NCBI GenBank assembly: GCA_017458585.1
Contig: JAFTAJ010000045.1
Span: 62,001-126,000, forward strand
Length of the DNA: 64,000 nt
From: Bacteroidaceae bacterium
GTDB lineage: Bacteria; Bacteroidota; Bacteroidia; Bacteroidales; Bacteroidaceae
Reading direction: 5' to 3'
The notes under the pieces are model-generated. The model saw only the letters and a program-made list of their open reading frames with translations, made no database searches and had not been told where the DNA came from. Positions 7,468 through 14,907 of the stretch are shown piece after piece (within the stretch, counting starts at the first letter, position 1; every line of letters starts with the position of its first letter). The position numbers and the translations under genes are program-made.

Positions 7468-8388
7468 TTATATGTGAAATGTTATATGTGAAATTTCAGT
7501 ATTCAATGCTTTGCATTCTTTTTCGTGGCGTCTGTTGACGTAGATGCGCAGAGCCTCGAAGGCGGTGAGCTCCAGTGCGGGATAGAGCCACGGCAGGCCT
7601 ACGAACATCGAGAGGAAGAGCACTCCCACGCGGGCGTCGAAGGTGAGCACCTGGCACAGGGGCATCAGCGGCTTGCTGAAGGCACGGTAGCTGGTGCGCA
7701 GCTCTGCAGGGATGTCGTCGCCATACCTCGCGAGAACATTATTATATAATTGTTGGAACTGCGGCGTGGGGTTCTCCTGTCCTCGCGTGTAGCTCGCGTA
7801 GCTGAAGAGGAAGAACTTCTGCAGCAGATCCTTCGACCACCAGCGTAGTGCCTTATACTGCTTCTCTATGTCGGCGGAGCGCTCCAGTTCGTTGGCGGCG
7901 CCGGTGAAGTAGAGGTGGGCGTTGCGGTAGTAGTCGGCCAGCGAGCACTGGCGTGCGTGGAAGAACACTCCTGTCACTACCACGAGCACCCAGCTCCACA
8001 GCCCCCACTCGGGGCGCAGGCGCTCGGCGATGCCGGAGTAGATGCAGAAGAACCACGCATCGCCGGCGAAGCCGTCGAGTATGCGGCCCAGCTGCGTCTT
8101 CTGCCCTGTCATGCGTGCCAGCTGACCGTCGGCGCAGTCGTACCAGTTGGCCCAGATGAGCAGGGCCATGCCCACGATGTTCCACTTGAGCTCCGGCAGG
8201 TAGAAGAAGTAGCCGCTGGCGCATCCTATGACGAGCGAGAGCATCGTCACAGCAATGGGGTGCACCCTCATCTTGCGAAACATCAAGGCCCACAGATAGC
8301 CGGGCGTGCGGGTGACGTAGAGCTCGAAGGGGCCCTCGGTGTCGCGCGACTTCATGGTGGCGAGTACTTGCTGCTTGAGTGTAGGCAT
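7468..8388 (-). CDS. CDP-alcohol phosphatidyltransferase family membrane protein
   Basis: 306-residue integral membrane enzyme that would transfer a phospho-head group from CDP-alcohol to an acceptor alcohol. The metal-binding motif is visible as DCADGQLARMTGQKTQLG and RILDGFAGD. The last Asp follows the third after four residues instead of the usual three. Membrane segments flank it (about residues 48-100 and further near the C terminus). I chose the ATG at 8388 over the upstream one at 8418 because a -7 box lies between them. The last codons are built from a TTTCACATATAACA microrepeat that continues into the spacer. Confidence 0.75.
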   Translation of the reverse strand: MPTLKQQVLATMKSRDTEGPFELYVTRTPGYLWALMFRKMRVHPIAVTMLSLVIGCASGYFFYLPELKWNIVGMALLIWANWYDCADGQLARMTGQKTQLGRILDGFAGDAWFFCIYSGIAERLRPEWGLWSWVLVVVTGVFFHARQCSLADYYRNAHLYFTGAANELERSADIEKQYKALRWWSKDLLQKFFLFSYASYTRGQENPTPQFQQLYNNVLARYGDDIPAELRTSYRAFSKPLMPLCQVLTFDARVGVLFLSMFVGLPWLYPALELTAFEALRIYVNRRHEKECKALNTEISHITFHI

Positions 8389-8405
8389 AGCAATATTTTG
8401 GGCTG

Positions 8406-8413
8406 CGAAGTTA
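8406..8413 (-). promoter_or_regulatory. Candidate -7 box for the CDP-alcohol transferase operon
   Basis: The minus strand reads TAACTTCG, close to TAnnTTTG, 18 nt before the ATG at 8388. This makes the upstream in-frame ATG at 8418 unlikely. Confidence 0.4.
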
Positions 8414-8497
8414 AGCATTTTGCGTTATTAAATAGCATATTTGGGCGTAAGTTTTATCTTTTTTGCTGCAAAAGAGTTGTTTTTCTTCAGAAAATGC

Positions 8498-8527
8498 TTT
8501 GTTTTTAATTCTTTTGTTATAAATTTG
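8498..8527 (+). promoter_or_regulatory. Promoter of the aromatic amino acid operon (TTTG-N18-TAAATTTG)
   Basis: TTTG at 8498-8501 and TAAATTTG at 8520-8527 match both Bacteroidetes elements at 18-bp spacing. Transcription would start near 8532-8535, leaving about 195 nt of leader before pheA. That leader contains a short aromatic-rich peptide and a terminator. Confidence 0.75.
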
Positions 8528-8555
8528 CAGCCGAAACAACACAAACTGATAACGT

Positions 8556-8618
8556 ATGAACCTCAGCGCACAGTTTTTTGGCTTTTACTTTTATTACTTT
8601 ACCTCCCCGAGGGTGTGA
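8556..8618 (+). CDS. Phe/Tyr-rich leader peptide of the pheA attenuator
   Basis: 20-codon frame, ATG at 8556 and TGA at 8616-8618. Its middle reads FFGFYFYYF: eight of nine consecutive codons are Phe or Tyr. It begins about 20-25 nt after the predicted transcription start. The stop codon lies inside the segment that can pair with the terminator. In classical attenuation a ribosome stalling on scarce Phe- or Tyr-tRNA at these codons would free that segment to form an antiterminator. The function is inferred, but the composition is far from chance and the position is exactly right. Confidence 0.85.
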   Translation: MNLSAQFFGFYFYYFTSPRV

Positions 8619-8682
8619 AGCGGATTGTCTGTGCCATAATGAGACATTATAGAAAAGATAACGAAAAGTCCTGCTTCACACC
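8612..8682 (+). promoter_or_regulatory. Antiterminator pairing of the pheA leader
   Basis: GGTGTGAAGC at 8612-8621 is perfectly complementary to GCTTCACACC at 8673-8682. The first segment overlaps the leader-peptide stop codon; the second is the 5' half and loop of the terminator. The two structures are mutually exclusive, as in trp/phe-type attenuators. Confidence 0.8.
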
Positions 8683-8700
8683 GAAGTGGGACTTTTGCTT
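8664..8700 (+). terminator. Attenuator terminator upstream of pheA
   Basis: AAAAGTCCTGCTTC (8664-8677) pairs with GAAGTGGGACTTTT (8683-8696) around the loop ACACC. This 14-bp stem includes two adjacent G-U wobbles and ends in TTTTGCTT. It lies 29 nt before the pheA start. Confidence 0.8.
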
Positions 8701-8728
8701 AACGACCAAACGACTAAACGACCAATTT

Positions 8729-9562
8729 ATGATTAACATCGCTATACAAGGAGTTCAAGGCTCGTTCCACGACATTGCCGCCCACCTGTATTTTGCCGGG
8801 CAGGAGATAAATCTGGTGTGCTGCGATACGTTTGAGCAACTGTTTGAGGTAGTGAAGAAAAACCCCGAGGTGCTGGCCGTAGTGGCCATAGAGAACACTA
8901 TCGCGGGCAGCCTGCTCCACAACTACGAACTGCTGCGCGACAGCAACATGACCATCGTGGGAGAGCACAAGCAGCATATCGAGCACAGTCTGCTGGCGCT
9001 GCCTGACGACGACATGACCGACATCACCGAGGTCAACTCGCATCCCGTGGCGCTGATGCAATGCCGCTCGTTTCTGCAGAAGCACCCTGGCTGGAAGATA
9101 GTGGAGACTGACGACACCGCCGGTGCCGCCGCCGACATCAGCAAGGTCCAGCTCAAAGGCCGCGCCGCCATCTGCTCCAAGCACGCCGCGCCCATCTACG
9201 GCATGAAAGTACTGGAGGAGGCCATCGAGGACAACAAGCACAACTTCACGCGCTTCCTCGTGCTGGCCGATCCCTACATTGCCGACAACCTGCGCGACAA
9301 GTACCGCAGCAACAAGAGCAGCATCGTCTTCTCCGTGCCTCACGAGAGCGGCAGCCTGAGCCAGGTGCTGAGCATCTTCTCCTTCTACCACATCAACCTC
9401 ACCAAGATACAGTCGCTGCCTATCATCGGCCACGAGTGGGAGTATCTGTTCTATGTCGATCTGACTTACGACAACTACAGCCGCTACCTGCAGAGCATCG
9501 ATGCCATACGGCCGCTGATACGACAAATAAAAATACTCGGAGAATATGAAGCCTACAAATAA
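8729..9562 (+). CDS. pheA: Prephenate dehydratase
   Basis: 277 residues. Converts prephenate to phenylpyruvate in Phe synthesis. It is monofunctional, without a chorismate mutase domain. The dehydratase domain (about 1-185) shows IQGVQGSFHDIAA, VAIENTIAGSLLHNYELL and the catalytic NFTRF. The C-terminal ACT domain (about 195-270) is the Phe sensor; its usual GALV and ESRP motifs read GSLS and QSLP, which may weaken feedback inhibition. The frame is open far upstream, but the ATG at 8729 fits the family start and follows the attenuator. Confidence 0.95.
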   Translation: MINIAIQGVQGSFHDIAAHLYFAGQEINLVCCDTFEQLFEVVKKNPEVLAVVAIENTIAGSLLHNYELLRDSNMTIVGEHKQHIEHSLLALPDDDMTDITEVNSHPVALMQCRSFLQKHPGWKIVETDDTAGAAADISKVQLKGRAAICSKHAAPIYGMKVLEEAIEDNKHNFTRFLVLADPYIADNLRDKYRSNKSSIVFSVPHESGSLSQVLSIFSFYHINLTKIQSLPIIGHEWEYLFYVDLTYDNYSRYLQSIDAIRPLIRQIKILGEYEAYK

Positions 9563-10724
9563 CATCACTCCCGCCGACCGCCTCTCTCTGGTCAGCGAAT
9601 ACTACTTCAGCCGCAAGCTCAAGGAGATAGCTCGCCGCAACGCCGAGGGCGAAGATATCATCAGCCTTGCCATCGGCAGCCCCGACATGCCTCCCTCGCC
9701 GGAGACCATCGACACGCTGTGTCGCGAGGCGCAGAAGGCCGACGTTCACGGCTATCAGCCCACGGTGGGCATTCCCCAGCTGCGCGAGGCGATGGCCGAT
9801 TGGTATAAGCGCTGGTACGGCGTGGAGCTCGACCCCGCAACGGAGATACAGCCGCTCATAGGCAGCAAGGAAGGCATCCTGCATGTCACGCTGGCGCTGG
9901 CCAATGTGGGCGACAAGGTGCTGGTGCCCAACCCGGGCTACCCCACCTACACCTCGCTCACCAAGTTGCTGGGCTGCCAAGTAGTGAACTACGACCTCAA
10001 GGAAGAGGACGACTACCAGCCCGACTTCCATCAGCTGGAGCAGATGGACCTCAACGGCGTGAAGATAATGTGGACCAACTATCCCAATATGCCCACGGGA
10101 GCCAATGCGCAGATGCAGACCTACGAGCGGCTGGTGGACTTCGCCAAGGAGCACGGCATCGTGGTGGTCAACGACAATCCCTACAGCTTCATCCTCAACG
10201 AGCATCCCATCAGCCTGCTGCAGGTGGACGGTGCCAAGGACTGCTGCATCGAGTTCAACTCCATGAGCAAGAGCCACAACATGCCCGGCTGGCGCGTAGG
10301 CATGCTCGCCACCAACAGTCAGTTTGTGCAGTGGATACTGAAGGTGAAGTCTAACATCGACTCCGGCACCTTCCGCCCCTTGCAGCTCGCCGCAGCGCAA
10401 GCCTACCACAACAGCGCCGAATGGCATCGCCAGGCCAACGTGAGCCTCTACCGCGAGCGTCGTAACATAGCCGAGCGGATAATGACGACCCTCGGCTGCA
10501 CCTACAACCCCGACCAAGTAGGCATGTTCCTCTGGGGACGCATTCCCGACAGCTACGCCGACTGCGAGCAGCTGACCGAGCGCGTACTCAACGAAGCACA
10601 TGTCTTCATCACCCCTGGCTTCATCTTCGGCAGCAACGGACAGCGCTATGTGCGCATCTCCCTCTGCGCCAAGACCGACAAGATGCAGGAAGCGCTTAAT
10701 AGAATTGAAAAATTGAAAAATTGA
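9546..10724 (+). CDS. Class I/II PLP-dependent aminotransferase (aromatic operon)
   Basis: 392-residue fold-type I aminotransferase. The PLP lysine is in EFNSMSKSHNMPGWRVG, preceded by VVNDNPYSF (the Asp and Tyr that contact PLP) and NYPNMPTGA. The start overlaps pheA by 17 nt, so the two are probably translationally coupled. Set between prephenate dehydratase and DAHP synthase, it most likely transaminates phenylpyruvate and 4-hydroxyphenylpyruvate. Its closest family members are often labelled aspartate or LL-diaminopimelate aminotransferase, so the substrate is inferred from context. Confidence 0.88.
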   Translation: MKPTNNITPADRLSLVSEYYFSRKLKEIARRNAEGEDIISLAIGSPDMPPSPETIDTLCREAQKADVHGYQPTVGIPQLREAMADWYKRWYGVELDPATEIQPLIGSKEGILHVTLALANVGDKVLVPNPGYPTYTSLTKLLGCQVVNYDLKEEDDYQPDFHQLEQMDLNGVKIMWTNYPNMPTGANAQMQTYERLVDFAKEHGIVVVNDNPYSFILNEHPISLLQVDGAKDCCIEFNSMSKSHNMPGWRVGMLATNSQFVQWILKVKSNIDSGTFRPLQLAAAQAYHNSAEWHRQANVSLYRERRNIAERIMTTLGCTYNPDQVGMFLWGRIPDSYADCEQLTERVLNEAHVFITPGFIFGSNGQRYVRISLCAKTDKMQEALNRIEKLKN

Positions 10725-10737
10725 AAAACTAAAGAAT

Positions 10738-11802
10738 ATGGAACTTAACTTGCAACCACTTAATCTGCCCAGCGACAACGTAAGACCATTCGTGATAGCA
10801 GGCCCTTGCTCCGCTGAGACTGAGGAGCAAGTGATGACTACCGCCAAGCAGCTTGCCGGCAAGGGCTGCCACATGTTCAGAGCCGGAGTATGGAAGCCGC
10901 GCACCAAGCCCGGCAGCTTTGAAGGGCACGGCGAGAAAGCCCTGCCTTGGATGAAGCGCGTGAAAGAAGAGACCAATATGCTCGTAGCCACCGAGGTAGC
11001 CACGCCGGAGCATGTAGAGCTGGCGCTAAAGTATGGCATCGACGTGTTGTGGATAGGTGCCCGCACCACCGCCAATCCCTTTGCTGTGCAGCTACTGGCC
11101 GATGCGCTGAGAGGCATTGACGTGCCCGTGCTGGTAAAGAACCCCGTGAACGCCGACCTCGAGCTGTGGATCGGTGCGCTGGAGCGCATCAACGGAGCAG
11201 GCATCACGCGCCTCGCTGCCGTGCACCGCGGCTTCACCAGCTATGAGAAGAAGCTCTACCGCAATGCCCCGATGTGGCAGATACCCATTGAGCTGCATCG
11301 CCGCATCCCTGCGCTGCCAATATGCTGCGACCCCAGCCATATAGGCGGACGCCGCGACCTCATCGCTCCCCTCTGTCAGCAGGCCATGGACCTCGGCTTC
11401 GACGGTCTGCTCGTAGAGAGCCATTGCTCACCCGACGATGCGTGGAGCGACGCTGAGCAGCAGGTGACGCCCGACATCCTCGACTACATCCTCTCCATGC
11501 TCGTGATACGCGAGAAGGTAGATCTCACAGAAGACCTCGCCTCGCTGCGCAAGAAAATCGATGAGGTGGACAACGACCTCATCGAGTTGCTGGCCCGACG
11601 CATGCGCATCTCGCGCAAGATGGGCGAATACAAGAAAGAGAAAGGTATGACCATCGTGCAACCCAAGCGCTACACCGAGATTCTCGACAAGCGCGGAGCC
11701 CAGGGCTCGCTGCTCGGCATCGCCCCCGAATGTGTGAAGAATATCTTCGAGCACATCCACGAGGAGAGCGTGCGCCAGCAGATGGAAATAATCAACAAAT
11801 AA
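10738..11802 (+). CDS. Bifunctional DAHP synthase / chorismate mutase
   Basis: 354 residues. The N-terminal part (about 1-260) is a type I-beta 3-deoxy-7-phosphoheptulonate synthase: FVIAGPCSAET, MFRAGVWKPRTKPGSFEG, DVLWIGARTT, VLVKNPV and ICCDPSHIGG. The C-terminal part (about 262-354) is an AroQ-class chorismate mutase (LRKKIDEVDNDLIELLARRM, then ISRKMGEYKKEKG). It carries out the first step of the shikimate pathway and the step to prephenate, so its fused domain feeds the dehydratase and dehydrogenase encoded on either side. The fusion order is common in Bacteroidetes. Confidence 0.95.
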   Translation: MELNLQPLNLPSDNVRPFVIAGPCSAETEEQVMTTAKQLAGKGCHMFRAGVWKPRTKPGSFEGHGEKALPWMKRVKEETNMLVATEVATPEHVELALKYGIDVLWIGARTTANPFAVQLLADALRGIDVPVLVKNPVNADLELWIGALERINGAGITRLAAVHRGFTSYEKKLYRNAPMWQIPIELHRRIPALPICCDPSHIGGRRDLIAPLCQQAMDLGFDGLLVESHCSPDDAWSDAEQQVTPDILDYILSMLVIREKVDLTEDLASLRKKIDEVDNDLIELLARRMRISRKMGEYKKEKGMTIVQPKRYTEILDKRGAQGSLLGIAPECVKNIFEHIHEESVRQQMEIINK

Positions 11803-11818
11803 CCTATAACCTTTCATA

Positions 11819-12595
11819 ATGAAAATCCTTATCCTCGGAGCCGGCAAGATGGGCTCTTTCTTCGTTGACCTGCTCAGCTTTGAGCACGAGACAGCTGTCT
11901 TTGACATCGATGCCAAGCGGCTGCGCTTTATGTACAACACCCAGCGCTTCACCTCGATGGACGAGATAGACGCCTTCCAGCCCGACCTCGTCATCAATGC
12001 CGTGACGCTGAAGCACACCCTCGACGTCTTCCGCCAAGTGGAGCCCCACCTGCCGCCCCACTGCATACTGAGCGACATAGCTTCCGTCAAGACCGACTTC
12101 TTCGACTACTACAAGCAGTGCGGCCACCCCTTCGTCAGCACCCACCCCATGTTCGGCCCCACCTTCGCCAACCTTGGCGCGCTGAGCAATGAGAACGCCA
12201 TCATCATCACCGATGGCGACTACATGGGGCGCATCTTCTTCAAGGACCTCTACCAGAAACTCGGCCTGCATATCTGCGAGTACTCCTTCCTGGAGCACGA
12301 CGAGATAGTAGCCTACTCGCTGAGCATCCCCTTCGTCAGCACCTTTGTGTTCGCTGCCGTCATGAAGCCGCAGGACGCGCCGGGCACCACCTTCAAGCGC
12401 CACATGGCCATAGCCAAGGGAGTGCTCAACGAAGACGAGACTCTGCTGCGCGAGATACTCTTCAATCCCAACACCGGTCCGCAGGTCAGCAAGATACGCG
12501 AAGAGCTAAAGGGCCTCATAGATATTATCGACAATAAAGACGCTGACCGCCTCACCGCCTTCATAAAAAGAATAAAAGCAAATGCACTTCGATAG
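11819..12595 (+). CDS. tyrA: Prephenate dehydrogenase
   Basis: 258-residue NAD(P)-dependent enzyme of the Tyr branch. It converts prephenate to 4-hydroxyphenylpyruvate. The Rossmann glycine motif is LILGAGKMGSF at the N terminus, followed by the acidic residues of VFDIDAKR. SDIASVKTDFF and STHPMFGPTF are hallmark substrate-site segments. It has no fused chorismate mutase or ACT domain. It follows the DAHP synthase by 16 nt and overlaps the next gene by 14 nt, so it is within the attenuated operon. Confidence 0.93.
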   Translation: MKILILGAGKMGSFFVDLLSFEHETAVFDIDAKRLRFMYNTQRFTSMDEIDAFQPDLVINAVTLKHTLDVFRQVEPHLPPHCILSDIASVKTDFFDYYKQCGHPFVSTHPMFGPTFANLGALSNENAIIITDGDYMGRIFFKDLYQKLGLHICEYSFLEHDEIVAYSLSIPFVSTFVFAAVMKPQDAPGTTFKRHMAIAKGVLNEDETLLREILFNPNTGPQVSKIREELKGLIDIIDNKDADRLTAFIKRIKANALR

Positions 12596-13619
12596 CGACT
12601 ACACCAGCACCTGCCACCCCCTCATACTGGAGCGCCTCGCCCAGACGCAAGGGCAACACTTCGACGGCTACGGCACCGACGCCATCACCCTCTCTGCCCG
12701 AGAGAAGATACGAGCTCTGTGCCAGCGCCCCGATGCTGCCGTCTATTTTCTCTGCGGTGGCACACAGACCAATATGGTTGTCATCAACTACCTGCTACGC
12801 AGTTTCGAGGGAGTCCTCGCTGCCGACAGCGCCCACATAGCCATCCACGAATCGGGAGCCGTAGAGTTCACCGGCCATAAGGTGCTCAATCTCCCGTCCC
12901 GCGACGGCAAGATAACCGCTGCGCAGGTCGATGACTATGTCAACAACTACTATGCCGACCCCAACTGGGAGCACATCGTACCACCGGGCATGGTCTATAT
13001 CACCTACCCCACCGAGTACGGCACCCTCTACTCACTCAGCGAGCTGGAGCAGCTCAGCGCAGTATGCCGTAAGCACAACATCCCCCTCTACCTTGACGGC
13101 GCACGCCTCGGCTACGCCCTCGCAGCAGAAGACACAGACGTCACCCTCCGCGACATCGCCCGCCTGTGCGACGCCTTCTACATCGGCGGCACCAAGTGCG
13201 GAGCCATGTTCGGCGAAGCAGTGGTCATACCCGACGGCAGGCGTGCCGACCGCTTCTTCTCCCACATCAAGCGTCACGGCGCCCTCATCGCCAAGGGTTG
13301 GGTGACCGCCCTGCAGTTTGACACACTACTTGACGGGGACAGCCTCACCGACACACCTTATTATAATATATGTAGTCATGCGGTGAAGGAAGCCATGCGT
13401 CTGAAGAACTCCCTCATTGGCAAGGGCTACACGCAGCCCGTGGACTCCCCCACCAACCAGCAGTTTATCGAAATCTCTCTTCAGCAAGCCGAAGAGCTCA
13501 AGCAGCACATCACTTACGGCGAGTGGGAGCCGCCCCGCGGCAACAAGGTGACCATACGCCTCGCCACCTCGTGGGCCACTGACCCCAAGGACATCGACAA
13601 GCTTATCGAGCTGCTGTAG
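12582..13619 (+). CDS. Threonine aldolase-like PLP enzyme
   Basis: 345-residue fold-type I enzyme of the low-specificity L-threonine aldolase family, which splits beta-hydroxy amino acids to glycine and an aldehyde. The PLP lysine is in YIGGTKCGAMFG; LYLDGARLGYAL holds the cofactor Asp; FDSDYTSTCHP is the family start. It overlaps tyrA by 14 nt and ends the operon before a strong terminator. Why it sits in an aromatic operon is unclear; it may act on beta-hydroxy aromatic amino acids or only share control (inference). Confidence 0.88.
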   Translation: MHFDSDYTSTCHPLILERLAQTQGQHFDGYGTDAITLSAREKIRALCQRPDAAVYFLCGGTQTNMVVINYLLRSFEGVLAADSAHIAIHESGAVEFTGHKVLNLPSRDGKITAAQVDDYVNNYYADPNWEHIVPPGMVYITYPTEYGTLYSLSELEQLSAVCRKHNIPLYLDGARLGYALAAEDTDVTLRDIARLCDAFYIGGTKCGAMFGEAVVIPDGRRADRFFSHIKRHGALIAKGWVTALQFDTLLDGDSLTDTPYYNICSHAVKEAMRLKNSLIGKGYTQPVDSPTNQQFIEISLQQAEELKQHITYGEWEPPRGNKVTIRLATSWATDPKDIDKLIELL

Positions 13620-13627
13620 GACATTAG

Positions 13628-13687
13628 TGTCCCGTTATAATCGGGACAAATCACCCCCAAAAAGTCGGAGCAAAACTCCGGCTTTTT
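13628..13687 (+). terminator. Tandem terminator hairpins at the end of the aromatic operon
   Basis: First hairpin: TGTCCCG (13628) pairs with CGGGACA (ending 13648). Second: AAAAAGTCGGAG (13659-13670) pairs with CTCCGGCTTTTT (13676-13687) around CAAAA. The second, with its T run, is a typical intrinsic terminator. Confidence 0.85.
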
Positions 13688-13767
13688 CATATCCGAAAAA
13701 AAAGTAGGGCACTTCCATAAAAAAAGTGACATCTTAAGTGTCTTATATACAAAACGACCACCCTGAC

Positions 13768-14244
13768 ATGCTTGACAAAGAAATATTAGAGCAGCTCTTT
13801 TGCCGAAACTACGTAAGAATGATACGACTGGCCAAGACTCTGCTTGGAGACGACGATGAAGCCAAAGACGTGGTGCAAGACATATTTCTGCGACTGGCAG
13901 ACAGCGATTTCCGCCCGCAGAAAGAAGCATACCTGCTTACCGCCGTGCGCAATAGCTGCCTAAACAGAATTCGGCAAATGCAACTCCGCGAACGAGTGAA
14001 ACGCCTCCTGCCTACAGACGTAGAGCCTGACATGCAACCAACAGACAAACCGTTTGAGATATTCCACGAAGTAGCCGTATTTGTCGATAAACACATGCAG
14101 GAGCCACACCGCAGCATCTTCCACCACCGCTTCGACGATGACATGACAATCCGCGAGATAGCCATTACGCTTGACATGAACCCAAACACTACGTACAAGT
14201 ATCTTATCCAGAGTATAGAGAAAATAAGAAGTCACTTCAAATAA
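13768..14244 (+). CDS. ECF-type RNA polymerase sigma factor
   Basis: 158-residue sigma-70 family protein. Region 2 holds DDDEAKDVVQDIFLRLAD and LLTAVRNSCLNRIRQ; region 4 holds HRSIFHHRFDDDMTIREIAITLDMNPNTTYKYLIQSIEKI in outline. I use the ATG at 13768; an upstream GTG at 13738 would add residues without family resemblance. It heads a four-gene set: sigma, membrane anti-sigma with a DUF4974 tail, and two outer membrane barrel proteins. This is the layout of FecIR-like surface signalling in Bacteroidetes. Confidence 0.9.
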   Translation: MLDKEILEQLFCRNYVRMIRLAKTLLGDDDEAKDVVQDIFLRLADSDFRPQKEAYLLTAVRNSCLNRIRQMQLRERVKRLLPTDVEPDMQPTDKPFEIFHEVAVFVDKHMQEPHRSIFHHRFDDDMTIREIAITLDMNPNTTYKYLIQSIEKIRSHFK

Positions 14245-14253
14245 CACATAACT

Positions 14254-14907
14254 ATGGAAACAAACGCAAACATCCGTCAACTATTGGAAATGCTCGACAA
14301 TCCCGATGCATACACCGAGCAGGAAATCCGGGACATCATCAACCGTGATGAGGATACGCGGCAAGTCTATCGTACGATTGTAGAAGTTAAGCGTAGCAGC
14401 CGCCACAAAAACCATAAAGACATTAATGTAGATGCCGCATGGCAGGAACTTGAACAGAAAATCCAAGCCCGACGCCCTGCGCGGCCCTTCCTCAGATTCA
14501 ACAAAATCGCAGCATCATTCATTGGCATAATACTATTGTCGGCCATCGCCGTTGCCGCAATCCATATCGTGCACAACCACGACAAGGCAACGACAACAGA
14601 CAATGCCCAATCGTCAATGCCCAATTCTCAATACTCGATGTTCAATGTTCAACACCCGAAAGCCGACACTATCACCACAACACAACCTGTCGTCTTTGAC
14701 AACACTACATTAGAGAAGATGCTGCCTGAAATTGCATCACACTACGGAGCCACCGTGGAGTTCCGCGATGATAAAGCACGCAGACTGCGCTTCCACTTCG
14801 TATGGAAATCCGAAGAGCAACTCGACCGTGTGGTGCAGCGTCTGAACCTGTTTGAGAGCATCATCGTAAAACTGGATGACACTAAAATAATAGTAGAGAA
14901 GCCATGA
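14254..14907 (+). CDS. Anti-sigma factor with C-terminal DUF4974 domain
   Basis: 217 residues. A cytoplasmic helical N-terminal part (1-85) is followed by one transmembrane helix at about 90-110 (AASFIGIILLSAIAVAAIHIV). A periplasmic DUF4974-like STN-type domain then spans about 145-217 (LPEIASHYGATVEFRDDKARRL through LDRVVQRLNLFESI). The FecR core domain normally found between helix and DUF4974 is absent, so this is a reduced anti-sigma. The linker SSMPNSQYSMFNVQHP is encoded by CAATTCTCAATACTCG-like microrepeats of the kind otherwise seen between genes. The gene overlaps the barrel gene by 4 nt. Confidence 0.75.
   Translation: METNANIRQLLEMLDNPDAYTEQEIRDIINRDEDTRQVYRTIVEVKRSSRHKNHKDINVDAAWQELEQKIQARRPARPFLRFNKIAASFIGIILLSAIAVAAIHIVHNHDKATTTDNAQSSMPNSQYSMFNVQHPKADTITTTQPVVFDNTTLEKMLPEIASHYGATVEFRDDKARRLRFHFVWKSEEQLDRVVQRLNLFESIIVKLDDTKIIVEKP

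Noticed and set aside
9423-11237. 604-codon open frame on the minus strand
   Set aside because: It lies opposite pheA, the aminotransferase and DAHP synthase, whose products are clearly recognisable. The minus-strand product is low-complexity Val/Ala/His text, typical of the antisense of GC-rich codons.
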